Part shown: one piece after another, positions 54,716 through 64,000 of the stretch
Position numbering within the stretch: position 1 is the first letter of the stretch
Layout of the letters: the number at the start of each line of letters is the position of its first letter
Origin: Alitta virens
Taxonomy: Eukaryota > Annelida > Polychaeta > Phyllodocida > Nereididae
DNA: 64,000 nt
Direction: 5' to 3'
Assembly (NCBI GenBank): GCA_932294295.1
Contig: OW028585.1
Location: 12,596,271-12,660,270, forward strand
Notes under the pieces: generated by a model
The model's database searches: none
What the model saw: the letters and a program-made list of their open reading frames with translations, nothing else
What the model was told of the DNA's origin: nothing
Translations under genes and position numbers: made by a program

Positions 54716-56040
54716 TTTTATTTGTACACACTGCAGATTGGAAGAACAGTCCTTCCTGCTCACTTTAGCGTGCATTTTGTTGGGTTCATTTTGAACTTGT
54801 TGCATATTTCGACGCCGAATCGGCATTTGTTTGTCACATGTTTCGAACCACACAACATGGCAGCTGTCCACGCTTGCAAAACATGACCTTAAAATTAACC
54901 GTTTTCTTCGATTTCCTTGCACAATACCAGCATGACAGCTTGTGGGTGATATGGTAGACTGTATCTGCATCATGTTAGCGGCAATTTAGGAGTGAAATTT
55001 CCGATATACGTGAAATACTGGACAATAGTTGTGGGGATATTTTTTGCTCGGCCGAGCCCATTGTCGTGGGGGGTTTTTGCACTCAAGCGTGACCGGGAAA
55101 TCCAGTAGAGCATGACGAACAGTGACCTTTCTTGACATCTTCAGGACACATTGCTGGCGGCAATTATTAGAGTTATGCCTTGGCCTGGGGCATTCTGAAT
55201 TCATTCCCCTATAAAACAGTGTATAATTTGAGCAATGACCATACATAATATATTTTTGTTAATGTTGTGACTTGTGTTGCACTAAAGCTTCTAGTGTTTA
55301 ATGAAGTGGTTATTTTGCTTAGCAGTAAGGGTCCAGGATCTGAAGCCTTATTAGTACCATAGCTTACAATCCAGTTAAGTTAAATGAAGATGGAGTCCAA
55401 AGTAAAGTTGAATGGTTTATTGTATAGTCATATTAAACTGTGTGTTCCCCACAAAATCCAAAGAATTACATATTGAAATGTTCAATGTGAGATCAGCCTT
55501 CACTCAAGAATACATGACTAAATAGCCAGAACTCTATGCTGCTGTCCTGCAGATGTTCTGTCTCTCTCTCTGTGCCTCCCTCTCTGCAAGAGGGGGCCCA
55601 GTGCAGGTAACAGGTTAAATACTTGGCCTAAAGTGGCCAGGCTGGCCTGTTGCAGGAGCAGCTGCAGATGGGCATGCTCAAAGATGCTTGTGGAAATTTC
55701 CTAGGATTGTTTATGTTATACTTTTGTGTAATAATTTTAAAAATGATTCAGGGAGCATTAATGAATGAGTGAGCATCTTGGGGAGCATGTATTATAGCCT
55801 TATAACAGTTGAAACCTATAAAATTACTTGTTAAAAACACTTATTTCACGTTTATTCACCCCAACATAAAATATCTAACCTATGCCATATGGTGTCCCAC
55901 TAGTTTTATATTTACAAAATCATTGAAAATAATTGAATATTTGTCAAACATTTATTTAAAAGATACATTCCGTTAAAACAAGTAACCTCGTATTGACGAT
56001 ATTAGCACACCATTTATTTACTATTATTTATTTAAATATA
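54716..56040. other. no gene recognised (possible intron)
   Basis: Several open frames of 60-90 codons on the minus strand have no domain, signal or splice support. A pyrimidine-rich TCTCTC tract lies near 55560. Confidence 0.45.
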
Positions 56041-56059
56041 TTTAAAAACAGGATAACAA

Positions 56060-56304
56060 CATTCAGAAAAAGCTGTTTTTCAAGTTGGTCTTAAATTACT
56101 GTAACATTTTAAATCTGCAGGCAAAACATTCCATAATCTACCAGCTGTGGATACAAAGTTTTTAGATTGCGACATATTTTCAGATGGTATAAGTACATTC
56201 ATACTGTCGAAAGACCTTGTATTATGTAAAGCAATTTCACATTCCATTGTAATATTATAGATATTATAGACCATAGGGCTCTTCTGATCTAAGCCTAAGG
56301 ACAC
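56060..56304 (-). pseudogene. C-terminal tail of a non-LTR retrotransposon protein
   Basis: The minus-strand frame reads NTRSFDSMNVLIPSENMSQS, then FVSTAGRLWNVLPADLK, followed by a degraded basic stretch. 'Y/F...G..LWN.LP..L' is the conserved end of CR1/jockey-like reverse-transcriptase ORFs and is also seen at 40790-40850. Only the tail is preserved. Confidence 0.65.
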
Positions 56305-56417
56305 CCAATGTCATGATATTGCGGTCACCTTGTTTTTATGCATGATTTTTGTTGAAAGGAATTAATTCTCCTAGTTTAACAGCCTCTGGTGTAAAACAGA
56401 TGAAGTAAATTCTCAAT

Positions 56418-56833
56418 TTAAAGCTGGATTGTCACTCAATATGACAATGAATTGAATGCAATAGATTTTGGCCACTGTCTTCTTAATACTGATTACCTAC
56501 CGTCCAGAGCCTTGCTGGGTTCACTGTCTCTCTATAAAATAAATAAACTTCACCTTATAATTTGTCATGCCATCAAGATTCCAATATGTAAACAAACCAG
56601 TGATGACGTCACAGAACTAAAAAATGGTGATGATGCTATTTCCAAATGTTGTATGTATTTCCAATGTTTTGGTCTTGATTTCTTTCAATGTATCATTTAT
56701 TTTTTGTAATTTATGCCTGATAGATTCATTAGCTTACATATATTTATAAGTGTGCCTTGATCAAATCAGGTGATTTTCAATCATTTGTTTAAGTTTTAGA
56801 AAATAGTAATTTTGACTGATAGTGGAGCTTTAA
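56418..56833 (+). mobile_element. MITE family M, copy 2
   Basis: Ends TTAAAGCTGGATTGTCACTC and GACTGATAGTGGAGCTTTAA. Internal blocks ATGTAAACAAACCAGTGATG, GACGTCACAGAACTA and CCAATGTTTTGGTCTTGATT align with the reverse complement of 42470-42882. Confidence 0.85.
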
Positions 56834-58199
56834 GGCAGCCAATTTTTGTAAATTTTTAAGCCAGCTTATCAAACATTTCTTGAAAGTGTTAAACATTCAC
56901 ACAGTTATGAAGAGAAACCCTGATGACCGACATGCATGTTTTCATGCACTCTATTAAAAGCCTATTTCTTGTTTATTTTGTATACAAATTCAAACCATTT
57001 GTCTTTGAATGACCTTGCAAAGTGAAAAAAACACGTGGTGCAACATGTCGGCAGATGGAATCAGGAAGCATTAATTATAACTACTGACCATATTAGGACA
57101 CGAACCAACCATTGCATTGCAGCGCCACCAGTGTCCAAAATAGGAACTATTATTTTCACCTAAAAACGGACTTTCCCATGTTTGAATATAATATTTCCTA
57201 AACTGTTTGCAACTAATGTGAAGTCCTGAAACATAAAAGTACTTTTGGAAATGGATCTGAATTAGGCCTATACTTGTAAATCTGCAAAATAGCCGCATTT
57301 TTCATAATATACACTGTTTTGTAGGCTGCAAAATTTGGAATACTTAAAACATTTAAGTAAAAGTTTATAATATATGTCATAAAAAACTATACAAAATTCT
57401 ATACAACTTTATGGCATTAAATTAAAAAATGTATGGCTTTGTTTATGAAATGTAAAATAAATTATGAATTTGAAAATTTAACACAAAATGCTGCTTTGGG
57501 AAGTGCAGATTGCTGATGTTTCTGTGACTTGAAATCAGCTCACTGTTTCATTTATAGTTGCATAAAAAAAGGTTTTGTTTTATTATAAATTATCAGAAGT
57601 AAATTTAGCTAAATTAGTTTTTCTGAAACTGCAGCACTGATAACAGAATTGAGCTTCATTATTATTGCCAAGCCTTAAGTTTAAAACACTAATTAAAGGT
57701 GAACTTTAATTACAGGGTAATTGCTAAGTTTACCCCCCCCCCCCCCCCACCCCAATAAAAAGGTAAATATTTATGTTTAGTGGGGCATGACATTGCTTCC
57801 ATTATAAAAGGTCTAGTTAATGTTTATATTTTTTCAAAAGATAAACACCCGACCTTGAGACGTGTTTTCATGGCATGGGAACCGAAATACACTAGGTGTC
57901 GCTGATTGTTGATCCAGCTAATATTGTTTGCGCTCCCTTGCGGCATAGCTGGATTTTTGCAATCAGTTTTAACGACATTATATAATACTGTTGGGGTTGT
58001 TCAGGCATGACCACCATAACATAATTATGCAAGTTGCAAAGAAGACTATTACACAACATATCCTCTAAACCAACAGCTCCAATATTTTTGGCATTTAAAA
58101 TCTTAACAATAGAGAAATTATACCAATAGACTTGGGACTGTTTATGTTTACTTTCCTTGAAGGCAATTTCCCATAGATATTTAGTTCTATGGTTATAAA
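56834..58199. other. AT-rich non-coding stretch with a C-run
   Basis: A C-run at about 57733-57752. No exon or complete element was recognised. Confidence 0.45.
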
Positions 58200-58787
58200 T
58201 AGTTTTTGTGCGTAATTATGTCATTCCAACTAACAGAACTAATCTGGCTCACATTAGCATTAGATATAAAGGTGTAAAAGTTTGGAATAGTCTCTCATAT
58301 AATAATTAACAGTCAGTGCAGTATCCATACCTTTAAATTCACACTAAGAACATTATTACTGTCACAGAATGTCATCTGATTACATGGCTATGACATGCCA
58401 TTACATATTGATAACAAAAATGACTGTTTCGTAACAATATAATTTTTATATGGTACATGTATTTACCTAAGACATTTCCATGAACTTCTACTTCAAAAAT
58501 ATTGTAGTTTATTGACTAAACAGACACAAGTGTTGCAATTTTGTCATTAAGTTGGATATTGCAACGACGTGAACTTTTCTCTTTACTGCTCCCTTTCCTT
58601 TTAACTCTTTCTTTCTTCTTTCTATTTAATTCCCTAATTTTAAATTCATTTTGTTAAATAATGACCGCGTTAAACCTAACCTTTTTTTTTTTTTTTTTGA
58701 GAAAGATTTGTAATTGTATGCCTTGATAGAACATGTGCTTGTCAGCATTTATCTATCCGAAATAAAGCTATGAATTGAATTGAATTT
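58200..58787 (+). pseudogene. 3' end of a second non-LTR retrotransposon
   Basis: The plus-strand frame at 58220-58310 reads VIPTNRTNLAHISIRYKGVK, VWNSLSYNN. A shifted SIHTFKFTLRTLLL follows: the same C-terminal family signature as the other LINE remnants. About 450 bp later AAATAAAGCTATGAATTGAA runs into a (TTGAA)n-type tail, taken as the 3' end. Confidence 0.7.
58682..58698 (+). repeat. T-run
   Basis: Mononucleotide T tract inside the 3' region of the LINE remnant. Confidence 0.85.
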
Positions 58788-59183
58788 ATTTAGCATCCTG
58801 ATATCATACATGCATGTACATACATCCATTATTACAATAACACTTTTCATATGGCTTTAAATGACTAATTATTATGTAAAAACTAGGACGCTGGGTCAGG
58901 TATCTGAGCTATAAGCTGTTTGAATGATGCCTGCCTGTATTCTATATGAGAAAACGGATTTTAACCGTAGAAAAATAAAAAAAATATATAGAAAAATACA
59001 GTGGCTATTATTATTATATGTTGTGTTAACGATGTATCTTCATGTGATTTATCTTCATGTGATTTCAGCGTACACTCTCTTGTCGCTTTATCACGCAGTC
59101 GCAATTACATGAGTTTAATTTTCGAGACAATTACCAAATAATAAGTTTACTCTTATTAAATCATTATTTGGATGTGCATTGTT

Positions 59184-60420
59184 TATCGAGACATGGAGCC
59201 ACCAGAACAGGAGAGAACAGTGAAAAATGCTATAAAATAATTCTGTGATTTAATGTGTTTTTCATTGGATTAGCCTGAGAAACCAGGCCTTTTTCATTCG
59301 AACTTGGCGCCTTTTATGAGCTATTAATGACTCAGCGGAACCCTTTGATGCGAATCACTGTCTCGCCCCTTGCTGCTTAGGCAAGCTGGGGTTTTCAAAA
59401 TTCCCGGGTCCTCTGCAGGGACTGTCCAGTAAAGGGGGTGCATTTTTGTTTATATAAACAGTTTGTTGTACTTCTGCCAGATTTTCATGTGGTAGACCTT
59501 TAAATACTGAACAATGCATAACTTTTCCCAATAAAATTGTCCAACTATTTACTGAGTTATGACAAATAAAAGCAAAAAATGAGTTAAATAGGCAAGTTAA
59601 TCACTTTTTTTTTCATTTTAAGATTATAGCAACTTCCACAAGAGATGCAAAATGAAAATAACTATATCTAAAGTAAATATGTAGATTGTGACAGCATGGT
59701 TTATTGGTGTGCCTAGTTGCGACATAGTGTCAAAATAATGGATTTAAAAATTAATCTTTTCCCCATTTTCTGTTGTCAACTATGAAGATGTAGCATGTGG
59801 TTTTGGCATTGCTTTCTCTAAAAATATAAAAATATTGCTGTTCGGCCAGCCACCATCATAAAAAAATGAAAACAAGAATTTTTCTTAAAGGTGAATATCA
59901 ATTGTAGCTTTTTATTTATTTAATTATTATATATAATAACATATTACCTTGCACATTTAACAATACATAATATTGGTTAAAGATTAGTGTTTTATGTTAC
60001 AAAAAAAAAATTGATTAACACATATAGCTTAATGCCTTATAGAAAATTTATAGATGACAAATTTATATGAAAATGATATGCTTGGCAGATACATATGCAA
60101 GGCTGTCAGTTGTAAATACCAAGTTATTTTAGCTACCAAGGTAATTTTATTCACTAAGTATGCTAAGTGTACCTTATTTTCTTAATATTATGTAAATTCT
60201 CACTCACAACCGATTATTTAACTTTGACTTTTTGTCTTTTTTGACATGAATATAGCCAAAAAGGGAAAACAAGGGTAAAGGGGTGAAATTCCACTGAGCA
60301 TAAGTTTATTGTACCCCCAATTAGCAGGTCATAAAAGTGTGAGCGAGACAGTGATTCTACTTTTGATCTACAAGACTGTTCTCTTCTGTTCTGGTGGCTC
60401 TGGTGGCTCCATGATCGAAA
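59184..60420. mobile_element. large inverted-repeat element (degraded)
   Basis: Left end ATGGAGCCACCAGAACAGGA (59193 onwards) and subterminal AATCACTGTCTCGC (about 59355) are mirrored at the right by GAGCGAGACAGTGATT (about 60341) and TTCTGTTCTGGTGGCTC...CCATGATCGA (60384-60418). The right arm has an extra TGGTGGCTC duplication. No transposase frame in the ~1.2 kb between them. Confidence 0.55.
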
Positions 60421-60641
60421 TAACATGCAAAGTCTCTGGGCTGAAACTCATGCACCCTCAAGGTAATAAAAAAACATAGGCTGCTGCAGCAGCACACCCT
60501 CGGTAGCTTAGAGAAATTAAACTGTGAATATTGACCTCTCATCTTATCTATATCTTATCTTGTATTGTATATGAACTTTATTTGTTGTCTTAATGTCATC
60601 AAATTAATAATAAATGATGGAGAGCATGGACCCAGGCAATT

Positions 60642-60702
60642 TACTATCTATCTATCTATCTATCTATGTATCTATCCCTCTATCCATCTACCTACCTACC
60701 TT
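60642..60702 (+). repeat. (CTAT)n microsatellite
   Basis: CTATCTATCTAT with CTAC and CTCT variants. Confidence 0.9.
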
Positions 60703-60956
60703 TGTCAAATACTTACTGGTGAAGTAGTAAGCGGAATGCAGCGCTACAACCTATGTTTGACCGGCTACTTGCCAGTGATAATTTTGATGACCACTGTAAA
60801 TGTGTCACAAAAAATTATGAACAGTTTTTTCGAGTGATGATGCTTGGAATTCGGCTAGCTGGGCACTGACTTTGAGGGATGCACTTCACATGCCAGCGTG
60901 TTACAGCGTTTCTTTCCACGGCTTGGCTCTTGATACGTGACAATTGTTGCGAGGGG

Positions 60957-61118
60957 TGGGGGCCTAGCTTAGTGGTAGCGCGCTGGGCTTCCAACCGCTG
61001 GGTCCTGGGTTAAATTTCCGGTCGAGCCTATGTTGGATGGCTGTTTCATCCTTTGTCTCATTGCCATGGTCCCTACTTGTCCTAATTAGCCCATCAGGTG
61101 CAGAAATACAGGACGTAA
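60957..61118 (+). mobile_element. tRNA-derived SINE, 5' part (interrupted copy)
   Basis: Complete head (TAGCTTAGTGGTAGCGCGCT) and body up to CAGGACGTAA. Its last ~20 bases (GCCCTGATCCACCACCACCA) reappear at 61971-61991, after an inserted element. Confidence 0.92.
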
Positions 61119-61120
61119 TA

Positions 61121-61968
61121 TAATAAGACCCAATGGTTATGTGGTATTTTTTTATATTCCCCACGAGTGGACAGATTGGCCAGGATTCACGAGTGGCGTT
61201 AGCCACGAGTGAATTCTGAAGCCAATCTGTCCACAAGTGAGGGAATATAAAAATATACCACATATCCACTTGGGTCTTATTTATACCCCACAATTTTCAC
61301 TTTTAGTTGAGCTGTCTGGCTATGCATTCATGTAGTATAGAAAAAATTCATGAATATTAATTTTTGCCATTGACCAATCAGAGCATTGCATAACTGTCAA
61401 CAACGTCATCACCTCAAAACTTTCTGGGACATTTTCACATTAATAAAAAAAATTACGAAATGATATTTACACACCAGTTGTTAAATATTTCTTGTCAGAA
61501 TTGTTTTTTATACTAGATTTGGATAGAAAATGTTTTATTGTTCAGTATTATTAGATTTATTACTGAAGCGATGACGCTCCTGTCACGTTGCCCATAGCAA
61601 CACAGCCACACAATAGCTTGTATCTGTAGACTGAACAGATCATTGACTTTCTGTTACGTTTTTTGCTCCTGGAATCGTTAATTCTTGTCCGATTTCAAAA
61701 ATTTAAACTTTTTTAGGGAGCTGACAATTTTATCTTTTGAATGGTGGTAAAATTGTGACTCCGAATATTGTTTTAAAGCGGCGGCGCTAGTTTAAACGGC
61801 GAAGCGCTTAGCTGCAAAAAGTGATTTTTTGTCATTTGCCTGCCATACATAGAAGTATGTGGTATACATTTCCCATCCTTGTAAGGTAAGCCATGTAGTA
61901 TACACATGTATACCACATAGGCTATACCACATGGCTTTTCTATGTGGTATACAACTGATTGTGGGGTA
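61121..61968 (-). mobile_element. TA-target element inserted in a SINE (copy C)
   Basis: The reverse of the composite at 51487-52339: hairpin half first (TAATAAGACCCAATGGTTAT), then the core ending GATTGTGGGGTA. Flanked by TA at 61119-61120 and 61969-61970, the target duplication within the SINE tail. No transposase. Confidence 0.9.
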
Positions 61969-61970
61969 TA

Positions 61971-61991
61971 GCCCTGATCCACCACCACCAC
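61971..61991 (+). mobile_element. SINE 3' tail displaced by the insertion
   Basis: GCCCTGATCCACCACCACCA continues the SINE broken at 61118. Confidence 0.88.
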
Positions 61992-62390
61992 TGATGAACA
62001 ACCAAAAGTTTTGGGGTCAAAAGTATGCAGGGCAATAAATGGCTAGTAATCTGCATCTGGTGGGTGACCTGATTCGTACACAGATTCCTCACACCCTTGA
62101 TATAAACATTTGAATTGTGAAAATCACATTTATAAGTAGTTGTAATTTAATAATAGGAATTATGTATGATTGAGTTACACTATGAACTATTTAGTTTAAA
62201 ATCAGTTTTTCTTGTATTATACAGTTTATTAAGATGATTACAGTGTATTTTCACTCATCAACATTTGAGTCCATCTCACTGTTTACATCTCCGTTACACC
62301 ATATCTCCATGGTTACACGATATAAAAGCTATTAGTGAGACTGAAAAGGTTTTATTACCCTGCACACTTTTGATCACAAAACATTTCTGT

Positions 62391-62646
62391 ATTAAGACCA
62401 CCTCACTATGAAGACCACCTCACTATTAAGACCACCTAAATATTAATATCACCTCACTATGAAGACCACCTCACTATTAAGTCCACCTCAATATTGTAGC
62501 AAGAATTAGTAGTAAGAGGGTCTTGATATCGAGGTGGCCTTTATATTGAGGTGGTCTTAATAGTGAGGTGGTCTTCATAGTGAGGTGATATTAATATTTA
62601 GGTGGTCTTAATAGTGAGGTGGTCTTCATAGTGAGGTGGTCTTAAT
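62391..62646. repeat. inverted repeat built from a minisatellite (105-bp arms)
   Basis: 62391-62495 (AAGACCACCTCACTATTAAG...) is the reverse complement of 62542-62646 with about one mismatch seen, around a 46-nt spacer. The arms themselves are tandem 17-18-mers. Confidence 0.9.
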
Positions 62647-62830
62647 AGTGAGTTGGTCTTAATGTTGAGGTGGCTTAATTGTGAGGTGGTCTTAATAGTG
62701 AGGTGGTCTTAATAGTGAGTTGGTCCAAATATTGAGGTGGTCTTAATGGTAAGGTGTTCTTAATAGTGAGTTGGTCTTAATGTTCAGGTGGCTTAATGGT
62801 GAGGTGGTCTTCATAGTGAGATGTTCTTGA
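62530..62830 (+). repeat. minisatellite, motif GTGAGGTGGTCTTAATA
   Basis: About 15 consecutive, slightly varied copies of a 17-18-bp motif. It resumes at 63835-64000. Confidence 0.92.
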
Positions 62831-63128
62831 AGGGAGGTTCCATTGTATTGTGATCTACCATGGAGTCACTAGTTTTATGACCTGGCACTATAATGCAAAG
62901 GTCTCCATAAAAGAAGTTGAGAAGTCCGGTCACTTGTCAACATGGAGCTACCAGAACTGGGGGCTCCATGCTTGTCAACTACTGTAAATTAACAAATTCA
63001 ATTGAAAGTTGAATAAAGCACAAATCAGGACTTAAATCAATTTAATTGTCGATCCCTTAAAAGAAGTAAGGTTATTCAGTTGATGTTGAAGGTCGTTTTA
63101 ATTGTGAGGTGGTCTTAACTTCATATGG

Positions 63129-63325
63129 TCCTTATCTATCTATCTATCTATCTATCTATGTATCTATGTATCTATGTATCTATCTGTCTGTCTGTCTGTC
63201 TATCTGTCTATTATCTATCAATCTATCTATCTATCAATATATCTATCTATTTATCTATCTATCTTAAATCTTCTATCTATCTATCTATCTATCTATCTTA
63301 AATATTCTATCTATCTATCTGCCTA
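63129..63325 (+). repeat. (CTAT)n microsatellite with CTGT and TTAAAT interruptions
   Basis: Long CTAT tracts, a CTGT block, and the sequence CTTAAAT(C/A)TTCTATCTAT repeated within it. Confidence 0.93.
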
Positions 63326-63834
63326 TCTTAAATCTTAATTTCAAAGCCACAAACCAATTTGTATCCTCTTTCTCTACTACAATGTAGTGACTCTGTAAAT
63401 GAACCCACATGACTGGACTGACCTTGAAATGCTGTAATTTCACCTCGAACTTGACAATTTTACGAGGATTCTTAGATTTCTGATAATTTATTGCAGCAAC
63501 TGGTGCCAAAGGTCATATCAAAGCAATTTACAATATACTGAAAAGGTTTCAAGTTAGATAGGTAAATACTGCCTATAACGCATGAAAAGATTCGAAGTGA
63601 GGTATTATAATGTATTGATGACTACCGTCAACATGTGATTTATGAGACAAATATGAATTTATAACTTATGTAGGCCTTCTAACAACACGTGTATTCCTGT
63701 AATTTCCCAATGTATTTGAACTCGTATGCTTTTAAATGGAAAAATATGACAATTTCTAAATTTTTTATGTTTGATCGCATCAAAAACAAACAGAAGCACC
63801 AAAATTATTTTTGGTCCTAATAATGTGGTCTTAA
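63326..63834. other. non-coding stretch, nothing recognised
   Basis: No exon, RNA gene or element end seen. Confidence 0.45.
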
Positions 63835-64000
63835 TTATTAATAGTGAGGTGATCTGAAGTCACTGTCAGGTGTCCTATCCTAATCATGCTTATAGTGAGG
63901 TGGTCTTAATAGTGAGGTGGTCTTAATGACAAGGTGGTCTTAATGACAAGGTGATCTTAATAGTGAGGTGGTCTTAATAGTGAAGTGGTCTTAATAGTGT
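63835..64000 (+). repeat. minisatellite GTGAGGTGGTCTTAATA, second block
   Basis: Same motif as 62530-62830, running off the right edge. Confidence 0.9.

Noticed and set aside
54695..55246. Minus-strand frames of 86-92 codons at 54695-54973 and 54986-55246
   Set aside because: No recognisable domain, no splice-site context and not continuous with each other.

Overview
This window is animal (metazoan) nuclear DNA, most likely from a marine invertebrate. I cannot name the species. It has intron-split genes with GT..AG junctions, tRNA-derived SINEs, DIRS-type and non-LTR retroelement remains, many MITE-like elements and long microsatellites. There are no bacterial-style operons. Genes fill only a small part of the window.

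Layout. (1) 1-1268, minus strand: the first two coding exons of an SLC49A4 (DIRC2)-like membrane transporter, which runs off the left edge. A SINE with a perfect 15-bp target duplication sits in the first intron. (2) 1388-2365: a dispersed repeat rich in TGACGTCA motifs, then a degraded gag-like N-terminus. (3) 2366-31290: a 29-kb tandem array of 15 related units of 1.64-2.26 kb. The unit has an invariant head, one to three internal ~240-bp subrepeats, three alternative tails, and an invariant 3' end made of a 7-bp-stem hairpin, 10 nt and CTAG. That end fits a Helitron-like element amplified in tandem. A second palindrome-plus-poly(T) module occurs 0-4 times at the unit junctions. (4) 31291-34440: a broken DIRS-like tyrosine-recombinase retroelement (gag-like, RNase H, recombinase; reverse transcriptase lost), ending in a SINE and a possible terminal promoter. 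(5) 34441-38990: microsatellites, G-runs, a minisatellite and foldback MITEs. (6) 38994-47551, plus strand: an alpha-type nicotinic acetylcholine receptor subunit. Nine exons cover the ligand-binding domain to the stop codon; the signal-peptide exon was not found. Its introns carry a non-LTR retrotransposon remnant, SINEs and several MITE families. (7) 47552-54480: dispersed repeats, a hAT-like element nested inside another hAT-like element (both with perfect 8-bp target duplications), a MITE cluster and a 426-bp near-perfect palindrome. (8) 54480-64000: a possible promoter and first non-coding exon, two LINE tail fragments, a MITE, a SINE split by a TA-target element, and inverted and tandem minisatellites.

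The two recognisable host genes, a transporter and a ligand-gated channel, have no evident functional link. The rest is a record of nested mobile-element activity. The most unusual object is the 29-kb array, which may have landed inside the DIRS-like element whose pieces lie on either side of it.
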